Assembly: GCA_965153455.1 (NCBI GenBank)
Contig: OZ234496.1
Span: 9,695,863-9,759,862, forward strand
Length of the DNA stretch: 64,000 nucleotides
From: Sphagnum compactum
Taxonomy: Eukaryota > Bryophyta > Sphagnopsida > Sphagnales
Reading direction: 5' to 3'
Position 1 is the first letter of the stretch. Every line of letters starts with the position of its first letter. Position numbers and translations under genes: made by a program. This document shows positions 23,860-36,100 of this stretch, one piece after another. Below the pieces are notes generated by a model. That model did not search any database, was not told where the DNA came from, and saw only the letters and a program-made list of their open reading frames with translations.

Positions 23860-26234
23860 TTAGATCACACTTACTGTCTTTATTGTTGGTGAAGACAGAC
23901 AAGTTGAGTTACTACCACCACAAGTGACTTTGGCTCTTGCATCCAGGTACAAGCCAAATGAGGCAATTAAGGGTTGTGATCGTGCATCATCAATCACAAG
24001 CCGGACCAATTGGGTCGAAGTCAGTGTGATTTGGTCCAATTTTTTGTAGCCAATGGTGGTGCCATGGACAACAGTATGCCAAGATGCTCCTTGCCATACA
24101 TCGACATGGTATTTCTTAACCCGCTGGCCCATATTCACCGCCTCTTGTATCTTCACAATGTTAAAGGTGACATTGGCTCCCAAATCCAGCTGCAGGTGAC
24201 CACTTGATAAACCCTCCTCAGCTGCCCAATACTCATTGAGATCATCAGTTAAAACTTGCTCTGGTCTGAATGGGGAATTCTCAACACTACTTGCTTCACT
24301 CCCTCGGGTACTGCTAGCTGTTATGCGGGCCTTTGATGCAAGATTTTGAGAAAATATTGACTCTATAGTCGACTTGAATTCTCGGAGAATTTTCACATCT
24401 GTGTCATGCAGGAGGCCGGTTGAATTTGGGGGTGTATTTAGTAGCATCACACAATTCCTCCCTACTGACTTAAAATAGATGTCAATGAGAGTCTCCACAC
24501 TGCGTGGTTGTTGGTACTTGTGCCAGAACCAGCCTGGGCGGATAGAAACATCACACTCTGGAGGGACCCAATCTAATCCACTTATGTCACCTTCATTCAG
24601 ATACCTGCACACACACAATGCATATGTGCTCAATGTCTTTTGTAACTGTACAAAGGAATTTTGTGGGATGATTGGCCCCACAACATGTAGAGAAAAAAAC
24701 TAGAAAAAGGGGAGGTAATTACGCTTCTTCAGCCCCCCCAATTGTGACTGCAGTGCTGTTGATCATGGACCAGCTAGTGACCCCTGCCTCCCCCGTTTCA
24801 TCACCCACCCATCTTACATCAGGTCCTGCATCAGAGAATATGTTGGCATTGGGTTGTAGCTGATGGATTAATGCAAACCATGTTGGAAACAGGTAGACCA
24901 TGTCCCGTGTTTCAGTACCCTTATTCCCATCCAAAAACACCTCTGATATGGGTCCATACCTGCAACACCCCAATTTCATTACCCACTTGAATCAAAGGTT
25001 GCACAATGGCAGGAACTTAAGCACTTCATTTCCCTCTTCTGAACAAGGAGGCATCAAAGCCTCTAGAAAGGTTGTTGATTGTGCAGATGAAGGCTGATTG
25101 CATAACACATTTGCTCACTAAACTCCAAAACAATATATATCTACAAAATTGAGGAGAAATCTCCACAACCAACAATTTTGGGTGAGATGACAATGAGCAC
25201 AGGCCTATGCAGGTCGGTCACAAAGTGTCAGATCACCGCCTTCATAACAAATGGCAGTGACAAGCTGCCAGAAATTCAAGCTTTCAGATGCATTGAAAAG
25301 AGATCATCTGTTGGCTGCTCCAAAGTGCTACAAGATAATTTCTCCAGGGGGTGCTGCAAGGAATTCTCTCAAAAAGAAAAAACAAGAAACAGAGCAAGAA
25401 GTGGGGGTTAAGAATCCACATGGTGAGGAGCTCGCGCATCTGTGCAAGATAGAATTCATTGTACAGCATGGTGTCACCATAAGTGGCTTCATGACGATCC
25501 CAAGGAGACAAATAGAGTCCAAACTCAAGTCCCTGCTCCTTGGCAGCATCTGCAACCTCGCGCACCACATCTCCAGTCCCATTCTTCCATGGACTTGCTT
25601 TCACGGAGTAATCTGTATACGCTGTAGGCCACAGGCAGAAACCATCCGCATGTTTTGCCGTCAGGATCACAATCTTGAAGCCCGCATTCTTTGCCTCTCT
25701 CACCCATTGTCTCGCATCCTGCAACCCTAGAAATCAAAATCCTTGAAGAAGATACCCTAGTTGCCCCCATTGTCTTGCATCCTGCAACCCTGGAAATCAA
25801 AATCCTTGAAGATACACTAGTTGCCCCCGTTGTCTCACATCCTGCAACCTGGAAATCCAAATCCTTGAAGATACCCTAATTGCCTGGGAAGGACTGACTG
25901 GGGATTTTGCAAGCGGAAAAAAAACACAACAACAATTATAGCAGTTGCAATCTATGGATCGTACCAGGCCTTGAGGGTTGAAGATGGAGGGATCATCGTA
26001 GCCGGTGCCTGTCTCTCGGTCGGTGAACGTGTTGATTCCGAAGTGGAAGAACATAGCCTGCTCTCGACGCTGGAACGCTAACTGTCTGCCGGAAGGGAAG
26101 GGTGTGACGGGCAATGGGGGCGTCACCGTGCACGTTACCGTCTCGAAGAAGCTGCTCTGCAGCACCAACACTAGTAGATGCAGCAGGCCTTCTTGCCATC
26201 GATGATCCTTCTTCTTGTCTACTCCTCTCCTCAT
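23860..26234 (-). CDS. FUC1: Alpha-L-fucosidase, GH29 family (Arabidopsis FUC1-like), 4 exons
   Basis: GH29 enzymes remove alpha-L-fucose from glycans; plant FUC1 acts on alpha-1,3/1,4-linked fucose in the apoplast or secretory route. Exons by splice sites and phase are 26234-25965, 25718-25420, 24959-24723 and 24604-23860, giving 516 residues against about 506 for the Arabidopsis enzyme. Residues 1-35 hold a basic start and a hydrophobic core (LLHLLVLVLQ), a secretory signal or anchor. FFHFGINTFTD lies at about 62-72, LTAKHADGFCLW at 109-120 and LYLSPWDRHE near 160. EVFLDG at 196-201 carries Asp200, the expected catalytic nucleophile. SDAGPDVRWVGDE and WVPPECDVSIRPGWFWH follow, then a C-terminal beta-sandwich-like region from about 370. 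All junctions are GT-AG and keep frame (CTG/GAT; AT/G; GC/G). Intron 1 holds the 60-63-bp repeat listed separately. The gene looks intact. Confidence 0.92.
25703..25884 (-). repeat. Three tandem copies of the exon-2 splice acceptor region in fucosidase intron 1
   Basis: The words ATTGTCT, GCATCCTGCAACC and CAAAATCCTTGAAGA recur with spacings of 63 and 60 bases (starts 25706, 25769, 25829). On the coding strand each unit contains TTGCAG followed by a near-copy of the first bases of exon 2 (GATGCGAGACAATGGG). The true acceptor is the one nearest exon 2 (25719). The other two are decoys, and use of the middle one would place an in-frame TGA before the real exon. Confidence 0.85.
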
Positions 26235-27559
26235 TTTTTTTTCTTCTTCTTCTTCAGCATGCGCACCACCGTTGCTGCTGTGGAAACAACAGGAAAGATC
26301 TCATATTCCTTCTTCCTGCCTGCCTGCCTGCCTGCCTGCATGCACTTTTGTTTTGATTTTCTTTACTCTTCCTCCCTTCCTATTCTTCTACTACTCTCAC
26401 TCCGACATCTCTTTCCATTCTCGTGAGAGTTGGAGATTCTCGCGTCGACCGGACGCCGTAAAGAGGGAGCAAAGTACACGTCAACATTGCTTAAAGAGAC
26501 AGAAAACTTTCCCGCAAAGTGCGTCGACAACGCTACGTGCTGCCACAATAATGAAGAAAGAAAGAAAGAACGGAAACGGTTGATCGTCATCGTCAACAAA
26601 CGTACGCAACAGAACGTTTCTTGCTGTTATCTTTATCGTCTTGTTGGCCCTCCTTTTGTCTCCATCGCGCATTTCCTAATTCTGCAATGCCAATCGTTAA
26701 GCTGCGGCTGGTTGTCTTTTGTGGTCGTCGTCATCATGACTACATCTTCACCATCGCACCTCTTTTTGTCTCCATCCTCTCATCATCTCTCATTCCTATC
26801 ATTCCTCCTTCTACTCCATCTCACCTCCTTCTCCTCTCATTCTTGGTTGACCACAAGGAAACACAGCACAAAAAACAATCACACAAAAACACTCCCAAAA
26901 CAGTCAGTCACAGAAAGCATACTCACAAAAGAGTCACAAAAACACTCCGAAACCACTCATGAACAAAAACATTCACAAAAACACTAAGAACACACACATA
27001 CACTAAATGCAAGCGCAGAACACATTCCTCCCAATGGTAATGCAAAAGAAGCTTATGAAATGGAAACTATTGCTGTGGAGTTGTTGAGACTCTTATACTA
27101 CTCTTGAAGTCTTGAAACTAAATTCCAGTTACTACAGATTAGAAGATCATGTAACAGCAGTGTACCGAATAGAAGCTGTGCTGCTACACTGAAGCTGCAC
27201 ATTCAGCAGCTGATAGTACAACACTAGAACATGACTCTGAAACCGGAATTGGAATTCACATTGGTTGTGAATTTTCACAAATCTTACAAGTGCCCCCACA
27301 ATGTCTGATACAATCTATCCATATTATAGCTGGAGTATCATAATGTAAGAAGTACACTTCTTGACCAAAATTGTGAATACAAAAGCTTATGAGCTGATAT
27401 AATCTATCCAGAATGAAAGTTCTGTGGTCAAGTAAAGACATCATTGCAATCAAAAAAAAGTGCTAATAGCAAAGCCTACAATCATCACACATGGTACATT
27501 TGAGTTGTGTAGTTGAACCAGCAGCCTGCAAAATTTTAATCAAACCTGGAAAAGAAACA
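26235..27559. other. 5' region of the fucosidase gene and intergenic spacer
   Basis: The CT- and TTC-rich stretch at about 26235-26430 is the probable leader of the minus-strand fucosidase. It includes a CCTG microsatellite at 26315-26339. At 26870-26990 there are repeats of the CACAAAAACACTC type. Open frames on both strands here are compositional and carry no domains. The last part (about 27250-27559) probably holds the 3' end of the next minus-strand gene. Confidence 0.5.
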
Positions 27560-28168
27560 CTAATCGACCTGCATTTGAGGCTGCTGCTTGACTCTGTTGT
27601 TGGGCTTCCCCTTTTTCACTTTTTGCCTGTAGGGTTTCTCACTCTCATTGTCTCTTAAGAATCCTATGAGCATTAGCAATCCCCAAAATAGAAAACCGCT
27701 GCCACCACCTCCACCTCCACCACCTCCTCCACCTCCATCTCCACCACCACCTGGACACCCTCCTATGCCTCCATCATCCAACTTAGGAGTGAATATTTTG
27801 TCTTTAGCTGCCCCAAACACATCAGATTTTATGATAGCCATCAGATTCACAACAAAGGTAATCCATACACAACTGCAAAGTTGGAAAAGTGACACCCTTA
27901 GTTCCTTGATAGTTGTTCTATCATGTATTTTTCTTCAGCACACACAGGAAAGGGAACAGAAAACCCTCTTGGGTTGAATGTTGACAGACAGAACATTGTA
28001 TAAAAAGTCCATGTCCTGAGCATCCTGATCTTCAGCCATGCCCACTTCCAAATCATCAACTAAAGATGATGTGAGACAGGGTAGTGACATCTTACATTCT
28101 ATGGGAGCTTTGCTGACGATAGCAGATTTATTCTGCATAGGTTGTTGCTCTGCTTGACATGTAATTCC
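27560..28168 (-). CDS. Glycine-rich single-pass membrane protein, partial model
   Basis: Two exons are proposed on the minus strand, 28168-27946 and 27807-27560. The first follows a TGTACAG acceptor and encodes DMDFLYNVLSVNIQPKR near its end. The second encodes KDKIFTPKLDDGG, a run of about 20 mostly glycine residues, a hydrophobic stretch (FLFWGLLMLIGFL) and a basic tail (RDNESEKPYRQKVKKGK) before the stop at 27560. The layout (low-complexity Gly tract, one membrane segment, short charged tail) weakly recalls plastid proteins of the YELLOW LEAF 1 type, but I cannot confirm that. The donor at 27946 (CCT/GTGTGTG) was chosen to keep frame; GG/GTTTTC at 27965 is an alternative. The 5' end is unresolved; see 29667-29953. 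Confidence 0.5.
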
Positions 28169-29666
28169 CTGTACATCAAACAATAGCAAATGAAACCAGC
28201 CACACATTAGGTCCTCCAAGGTCATGTGTCTGAGACACTGTAGGTAACGTAAAGACAAGAGCCTGGGAATTGCAACCCCTAATCCATTTCAACTCTCTGC
28301 ACCCTCAGAACACAAACAACAGTCATCAGAAAACTCACCAATGCAACACTACAGGACAAGGAAGCAACTGAATTTGATACAAGATGCCTGCTACAACTGG
28401 CCTTCTTGAGTGAACTTGTGATGCCACCTGCGTATTCCTAGAAGGACCATGATGAACCTCAAAAGTGTGGGGTGAGCTTCCCATCTCAAAGCTTCTCTAG
28501 GAGCCCCATGCCTAAAAGCACCTGGACCATTCCAATGGAGGCATTACACAGCAGACATGTAATATCCATTTAGGGTTCTTGACAGAATTAGTGAACTTGC
28601 ACAAGGTTGCAATAAAATGGTGCAATCTTGCATGCACACCACGATGAAACAGGAGCTCTGATGAATGCACATAATTGCAATTCTATTCATGACACTAGGA
28701 ATCAAGATCTGCTGATTGAGCAATCATGCAACAAAGTGGCACATGAATATTGTGCGACTGCAATATTGGTGAAGCCAGTATTACACATATGACAAAAGCA
28801 CAATGACTATCACAAGGAACTACATGTGACAGGTCCAGAAAGCACAACCCTACTCCACAAATACCCCTCAATCGAAGTGATCTGATCAAAGTGGTCTGTG
28901 GACTGTGCTCACCATACAGCTTCTTTCCGAACCAGACCACAACTATGGGGGTGCAGGCCTCATGAAACCGTGTCCCAACAGAAAAGGGCCAAGCTTGTCC
29001 CTCATCTCAGAGGCAGGAACCTGCAGCTGTTACACAAACATTGAATGAACTATAGTGAAGGGATAAGGTAAAAGACTTTTTCCTTTCATCAAAGAGCACC
29101 CTGGACAACTTGTTATCACAATTAACTTGGGTATGATTCAAACGCGCTTGCAGGAAAAGATCCAACAATCAGCACAAAATGCATCATGAGAAACACAATT
29201 TTCAGCTAGCCACAGAACTTTCTTTGGTTTAAATGAAGGAAAGAAATGAGAAAGAAATGCAACTACCACATTTCACTGAAATCTCACTGCAAAAGTTCAT
29301 GAGTGTTGCACTGTAGTAGTGCATATGTTGTGCATTCTCTAGCCTATCTTTAGATTTCTGCATTCTCCATCCCAATCTTCAAATCTCTTTCATATATTGA
29401 ACTCATCATCATCATCTGTGCATCTGGAAAGGGTTTAACAAAAAAACTCCTCAAAGAAACTGCAACTGCAACAGCATTTCACCAACATGTACTCTGAAAG
29501 CAAGGGCAAGGGAGTTTTTTTCTCTGCAAAACAAAAGGATCCAATTTGCCAAATAGAATTGCATCATCCTGTTGGGTTGTCTCTCATTGCAGTCCGAGAC
29601 ATAAACACAAGGAAACAGATGAGAGTAAGAAGGGGGAAAAGCTCAGCTCTGCCCTGCCCATGGTAC
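28169..29666. other. Probable intron or spacer between the two parts of the glycine-rich gene
   Basis: If 29667-29953 is the first exon, this is mostly intron, but joining it directly to the exon at 28168 breaks the reading phase, so at least one further exon or another boundary is needed. A GTTCCTGCCTCTGAGATG stretch on the minus strand near 29020 looks somewhat coding but does not fit in frame. No other gene is seen. Confidence 0.35.
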
Positions 29667-29953
29667 CTTCCAGCGATCGGCGTTCGGTTCAGATTTCCGA
29701 GCGATGTACTTCTTCGCATAAGCTCTTCGTTGTTGTTGTTTCTTCCTCCCACCTCCTCTTTCTCTCCTCCTTTTGAAGAAGAAGAACATCCGATTTCTCG
29801 TTTCGAGCGTCTTTGCCCGCAGCGCAACAATCCTGTTATCTCCGGCTTGTTCGAGCCTCCACCAGAAGCCGACGACACCGATTTCGCATTTGCTGCACAG
29901 TTGCTGCCGCACACGCTGCTCGTACTAGCCATAGCCACGAGCTGCGCCATCAT
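29667..29953 (-). CDS. Possible first exon with transit-peptide-like N terminus
   Basis: The minus-strand frame from ATG 29953 (MM start) runs 95 codons to a good donor (GGAAG/GTACCA). Its product is rich in Ser, Ala, Asn and Arg and nearly free of acidic residues at first (MMAQLVAMASTSSVCGSN...), as in chloroplast transit peptides. A CT microsatellite and CT-rich text (29996-30045) lie just upstream, as in plant leaders. It may be the first exon of the glycine-rich gene at 27560-28168, although the phase to that exon does not match directly. Confidence 0.35.
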
Positions 29954-29995
29954 CGTCGCTCAAACAAAATCCTCTAATTCCCTTGTTGTTCCTCC

Positions 29996-30030
29996 CCCCC
30001 CTTCTCTCACTCTCTCTCTCTCTCTCGCTA
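29996..30030. repeat. C run and CT microsatellite
   Basis: A run of C is followed by CTCTCTCTCT on the plus strand, immediately upstream of the possible exon start at 29953. CT/GA tracts are common in plant 5' leaders. Confidence 0.7.
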
Positions 30031-30053
30031 AACACTCTCCTCTTCTTCTTCAA

Positions 30054-30939
30054 AACCTTAAAACTGATGTCTGATTTATGTCTTCATCAGTTTTGAATTG
30101 TTTATGAGTGGGAACACGATGACATTTATAACTAAACTTTCTATCTTTAAATTATCGCTTGCAATGGAGATGCTCTAAGTCAATTGTAGAGATTGGCAGG
30201 TAGTCGAGGTTGTGTCACAAGATGCAATCCTTGTGCTTTGTGAGTTTGTAGAGGTTGACACCATTGAGTTTGTTGCACAACATGTTAAGATTGTTTTCTT
30301 AATCTATCATACTAGTCTCTTTTTTTTTAAGTGCTCAAGAAAAATGGCCTGCCGAAGCCATCCTTCAATTTGTTTGCAAATAGTTGCAGTCAAAACAATG
30401 TAGCTAATAATGATCCTCATAATAGTGCATGGTGGTCCAACCAAGTAAGAGGATTTGTAGTAGTTTGGTGTTCACAGTAGGACAGAGGAGACAGAACATG
30501 ATTAACAGCTGCTTGAGCTTTCTTGCATTCAATGTCTGTTTGATCAACTCAAAAACCTTCATGACAATAAGAAGTCATGCCCTTGCATGCTAGTATGTCA
30601 CTGATGTGCATTGTTCTTTCACTTTCCAGGAGCTTCTTCATCATCGGTTGATCTGCAAAATGTATGTTGTTGATGTCTGCCAAAAAGTTCTAGTATGTAG
30701 CAAATGTGCATTGTTCTTTCAACTTCTTCTACTTGTTCTGGTTTTCTTAATCGTGAGTATAGAGATTTCTCGATTCTCATGAGAGATGTTCTTTCAACTT
30801 CCAAGAGTTTCATCATTTTTCAATCTGCAAATACATGTAGTGAAGAACTCTCTCTCTCTCTCTCCATCCATCCATTTGGTTCTGAGCAAAATGGGAAAAA
30901 AAATTTAAAGCAAGTGATATGATAAAAGGGTGGAGCAGA
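30054..30939. other. Intergenic spacer with an imperfect repeat
   Basis: The words AATGTGCATTGTTCTTTCA and GATGTGCATTGTTCTTTCA occur at about 30604 and 30699, and a third diverged copy (GATGTTCTTTCAACTTCC) follows at about 30785. Each is followed by text like CAGGAGCTTCTTCATCATC. A CT run lies at about 30848-30864. No gene is supportable. Confidence 0.5.
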
Positions 30940-31988
30940 AGGAGGCTAACCACCACAATAGTTTGAATTGTGTAATCAGGAAGGTGTCCAATGCCATCTC
31001 CTTGAGGAGTGCTGAGCAGCACATCCATGAAATTTCCAGAAGATGAGACATCATCCTTCTCTGAAAACAATCTGCCCTTCTTGTGCTCATCAAGTAAGCT
31101 TTGGAAAACTTGTCTCATTTCAATATTCAACTTCTGCATGGTGGCCTTGATACCTTGCAGCCCATTGTAAGGAAGGGATGCAATCTCCAATGATGAACTT
31201 CCCAGCTATCCAATATAGCACCTTCTTGATCAATCTTTGAACCTTTGCAATTCCTCATTTTTCACTCTCAAAATTCTGCTCAATGTTGTGATCAATTTGT
31301 GTGGACAAATGGATTTGACTGCAATCAGAACATGGGTTTCAGAAAATGGGTCAGATCATGTTCCGGATCACTAATTAGGCTTTTGTAAGGTGGCAGTGTC
31401 CTAAGTAGGATACAGCGTTTACTCCTCGACATGAAAAACTTGATTACTTTTGATTGATTCTCTACTCCTTTGCTTGATGAGGCACTGTTTGGAATTGAAG
31501 AGGCTACAGAAGGAGTTGCTGATTGATCTAGAACAATTGAGGTATGAAGGAATTAGCTGAAACAATTTTCACCATTTGCTGAAGATCATTTGTGCCATGT
31601 TATTGTAGGACATCAATACTATGCGGGACTGGAGATCTGCCCAAGCACAGAGGTGTGTGGGTGTGAAGATCTGAGTCGAGCAGATCTTGTCCAAGTATCG
31701 CCAGTACGAACTTGATGAAGCAATGATAGAACTGAGGTTGAAGATTCGTTGTACACAGTGAAATTGGATGTACTTAAACACATGGTCATGGGTCTTCAAA
31801 AATTCCTTCAACATCACAGGAGAAGATACAACAATGGTGGGCATGGAGCCAAGAGGAACATACATGAGAGGTCCATATTTCGGAGCCAAGAACGCCAAGG
31901 ATTGGTGTGAGTCAGTACCTAACAACAACAAATTGGGTGGCCAATATGTTGTCACATTATTTGGGCTGGTTGGAAAGCTGTATCCCAT
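30940..31988 (-). pseudogene. Cytochrome P450 pseudogene (CYP71-clan-like), heme region missing
   Basis: P450s are ER-bound monooxygenases. On the minus strand 31988-31569 encodes a degraded N-terminal half: SLAFLAPKYGPLMYVPLGSM, VVSSPVMLKEFLKTHDHVF, YWRYLDKICSTQIFT and NNMAQMIFSK, all recognisable P450 blocks. About 31250-31170 continues as NEELQRFKD, a stop, VLYWIAGKFIIGDCIPSLQW, then after a frame change GLQGIKATMQKLNIEMRQVFQSLLDEHK and FMDVLLSTPQGDGIGHLPDYTIQ. The I-helix oxygen-binding motif, the ExxR motif and the Cys heme loop are absent downstream. An internal stop, frame changes, extra sequence between 31250 and 31569 and the missing 3' half mark a dead copy. The WRxxxK block survives only as WRYLDK. 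Confidence 0.8.
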
Positions 31989-33106
31989 ATCAATCTACTA
32001 GGCTGAAGTTCTTTCTTTCTTTTCAGATGAATCGGATGGTCCACCTCTACAAGAATGTAGAGACACCCAATAGGGGTTTTGGGGATGACTCTTGATCCAG
32101 AAGCAAATCTACGCAAACTTGCTAAACTTTTATTACAAGAAATGGCAAGGAAGAATGAAATGGAGAAAGGAAGGGACATAGGTCCTAACTTAAATTGCTA
32201 AGTTCCAAATCTCAATTATTGCTTAAGTGATAGGGACTGAAGGGTCCCACTTCAGTTGAATCTTCAGTCACAAAGTAAAATAGGAGGGCTTGAAATTCTG
32301 CCTCTGATACTGCAGATGGGCTTAAAATCCTGGCAATCGAAGTCTTCAAGTTAAAGAAATCAACAAGGGCACACATGGTCACCTCTGCATTTGCTGACTC
32401 CTTGTTCCAGGTAAAGAATCTTCAAAACATACACTATGATTTTACCCCTGTACAGAGGAGAGGCACCAAGTGACTTAAAACAAGCAGACGGCAATGCCCT
32501 TAGACAGACTCAGCTTCTAATTAATATAGAAGTATTCCTGTGCATCTTATTTACTTTGATCTAGCAGGTATCATACTTGTGGTAGATAACCCTCCAGACA
32601 GGAAAAAAATGATAGTTCTAGCTCACATTCCAGCATCGAAAGTTCCCAGATTGATGGTACCTTCCAGCCCAGAATTTCCCGTGGGCCGCTCTGCTTCCCT
32701 TCAGGACTTCAAAATTGCCTTGCTACTCACAACACTTGCACACAGCTTAGCTTTTAGTTCACACACAAGAAGCTCCACAATGTGGCACTCTATCAATCTC
32801 TTTGCCAACAGCACCATATGTTAGTATTGGTCCTTGGCTACAAGCAGTTGTTGCTGCAAGCTTCAAATGATCTCAGTATCTTTTCATTCATGATATGGGA
32901 CAGTTGATCTTCGTTTTGCAGTTGGTCAATGTTCTGTGGCATAGTTGCACGAGGTACTGGTAGCCTTGTTGAAATATAAGACAAGTTGGACTGTGGAGCT
33001 CATAAACTGAAAGTAATCCTGTGGCATGAATGGCGGGGTTCTTCTGAAGGTGAATGCTTCAACCCCAGGTTGGTTTGAATAAACAAATCCCAGTTCTTTT
33101 CAGCCA
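31989..33106. other. Spacer and 3' region of the syntaxin gene
   Basis: No coding frame could be supported between the P450 relic and the syntaxin stop codon. The right-hand part (roughly 32900-33106) is likely the syntaxin 3' untranslated region. Confidence 0.5.
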
Positions 33107-36100
33107 TCAAAACCCAAGTATCTTTTTCAGCACATATACAAATAGCATAAACGCACAGAGTGCAACAAGTACCATCACACACATCACCATCCCTCCCTTT
33201 TTCTGAGTTTCTTCGGCCTGCAGTCATCAGTAAAGAAAGATTAGAAACTGAAACACTGCTACATTGTGTCAACTTAAGGTTCAATTTTACCACAGGAGTG
33301 CCCAGATTATCCAACAGTTGGGATGTTCAACCATAAATGACTTTTCCCAACTATTATCAGACATCTTAAGCAGTTCAAGTGAACAACTGCCATCAAGCCA
33401 ATATGGGTAGTAGTAGACAAACCTTTACTAGCTCCTTCACTCCCTGTTCCACTGATGTTGAAACCCTCGTGATGTTGTAGTCAATCCGATCTACAATAGT
33501 CCCCTGTACATTTGATTGCAAGTATAGTGTCAACCACCTTTGAAAATATTCGGGCTCATCCAATAAAATCTGCAGAATTGCTCCACCTAGAGTCCTTCCT
33601 TGGAAATTCTGACTATGACAGTATCTCAGGATCTGATTTGGTTACAGCCAAATCAATCAAACCATAGTTATAGAGAATACAAGTGACATACCTGATCAAT
33701 CACAAGGATAGAAAGGTCCTTCATGATTTGTGCAAGGTCATTCACTGACTCCACAATCTGGTCATTTCCCAAGAGAATAAATATCAATTTAACAAAACAT
33801 ACAAATAATCAACTCACATGCTTGTAAACTAGAAGATCATAAAGGGATTTACCAAACATGGATCACATCTGGATGTACAGACAACAAGCCTCACATCAAA
33901 GAACTAGGACAGATATTCTCTCAAATTCCAGGGAGCTCTGTCATAGCCCTCCTGTGCATAGGATACATCATGATCCTCCCAGCATCACTTTTAGTCCTCA
34001 ACTTCACAGTCAACACCAACCTGAGTGATCTCCTTTTCCCGCTCTGCTGACAGTGCTTCCGTTTGCCTCAGTTGAGCCATTTGCTGGACATTGAAGCCCT
34101 AGTATTCAACCACTATGGCCCTCAGTCTACAGAAAAGAAGTTTGGAAAATAGTAATGGAATGTGCTATCCTCACAACAGCACCGTCTCCCACCACTACAA
34201 GGATCATTAACCATGTTAACTGACCAATAAGCACACCCTTGTCACCCATCCTGCAACTTTTTGGATATTTCCTGGATGCATGTTCTGTAATTCCTCCTGC
34301 AATGTTATGTTCAGTATTCACAAGCATTTTGGAACTGACAACATTGGTAAAGGCTGAATACATTGAAGGCAACATATGAGCCACCATTATCCATTGCAGT
34401 GCAAATAGACAACAAACTTTGGATAAGGACAACCTGAGAAAACCCATCATCTTCATCTTGTCGTATTTGCTGCTTTCCGATGCCAATTCCATCATCAACA
34501 GACTGGCCCTGCTCATCAACAGAAACAGTAAATATAACACCTATTGTCAGCATAAAGGGAAAAAGGATTGTGTTCCACCCACCAGCAGAATGCCAACTCA
34601 GAGTTACAATATGATCAATGCCAGGTGAAATGCAGCAAACAGCAAATTCACCTTACAAAATGTAGCAGAGATTTCCAACATAAAGGTGATGAATTCTGCA
34701 CCAAATTGGATGAAACTATTATACTCTGATTCTGCACCACGGACACTTTTTTGGCAATATAAGTTACTCTGACATCCAATGTTGAGGTTCATTAAGCTTC
34801 CTAATCTATCAGTGTAGCTCCCTTCATCATCATGCCAGATCCACAGCACAACAGTACCTTGAGCCCACTAGCACAGAGAAAAGCTGTTTTCCTAGAAGTT
34901 CAATTCTACTGATAAGCACCTCTCGTTGTCGTTGCAACTTCTGCAGGTAGCCTTTCTGCTGCTTGCGATAATCCATGGACAAGGCTTGAAGATCTGTTGC
35001 CAATGATCTCTGCATAACAAGCATTTGGAGGTCAAAGGACAAACAAGTGGCTTACAACACTCACATCATGTTGGAAATTTGAGGACTTAAACATCTCGTT
35101 CTCTTCAGACCATAACTAACTAGACAAATACATTGAGTGCATTCAAGCTCTCACTTGCACATTCTTGCGAATGCTTGCATCTTGCTCACTTCCAGGAGCC
35201 CCTTTTGAGAGCTGCTGTAGCCTCTGTTCACACTTCTTTAGCAATTTAGTGATTTCTCGAGAGAGCAATTCAATTGTATGCTCCTCGCCAGAACTTTCAT
35301 CAAAAGTAGGCATAAGTGCTCGACTATGTGCTTTGGCTAGCTCTGCCATCTTCCCCTGAGCCCTTTGCATATCAGCAGAGACTTGATCTGATATATCCAC
35401 CCAAGCTGGGGGAAGATTCATTGTCGTCATCCCTGCCCTACAACATGCCCCACCATTCATGCCACATTGATTGCTTTCTGTACACAAGCTTCACGCCTAA
35501 CTTCTCACCTTGCTTTGACTTATATTTCAGCACAGCCACAAATAATACAGCAAGCATTTATGTCAACAGAACATTGATCAACTGCAAAACCAAGATTAAC
35601 CATCCTACACTTTACCCCATGTCACTGCTAAATCAAGTCTAGTATCTATGCCACTAATTTAGCAATTCAAACAATCAATTGAGGAAGAATCATGTCCACC
35701 ACCTCACAGAGGTTTGGTATATGACAGTCAAAAGAAAGGACAGGAAGACAGGTCACATCCCATCCCAATACCAGAAACTCAAAAAGCATGACTCTCCCCA
35801 TCAAAGACAGATCATGTCCCATCCCAATACAAAAATGCACAATTCTCCCCATTCTTTTCCTAACTCTTTAGACGTGTCCAGTCTCAGAATGCAGAGGGCC
35901 ACTGTAAAGTGCAGAAATTCCTATCCCACTTTCGGTAATGTAAGGAACAATCCAACAGAATAAGATCTAAGACAGGCAGTAATAGTGCAATTCAGTGCAG
36001 TCCATGAAAAGCCTAACTTTCAGATTGCAAACTGCACTGAACAGGTTTTTCATCGGCTTACAAGATCTTGTGTGAGAGATTGTAGGCTCTTGCATATACA

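Noticed and set aside
26430-26987. Plus-strand frame of 185 codons
   Set aside because: Low-complexity Ser/Leu/His text comes from CT-rich and CACAAAAACACTC repeats; no family is recognised.
27648-27977. Plus-strand proline-rich frame
   Set aside because: It is the antisense of the glycine codons of the minus-strand gene at 27560-27807, so the proline run is a shadow.
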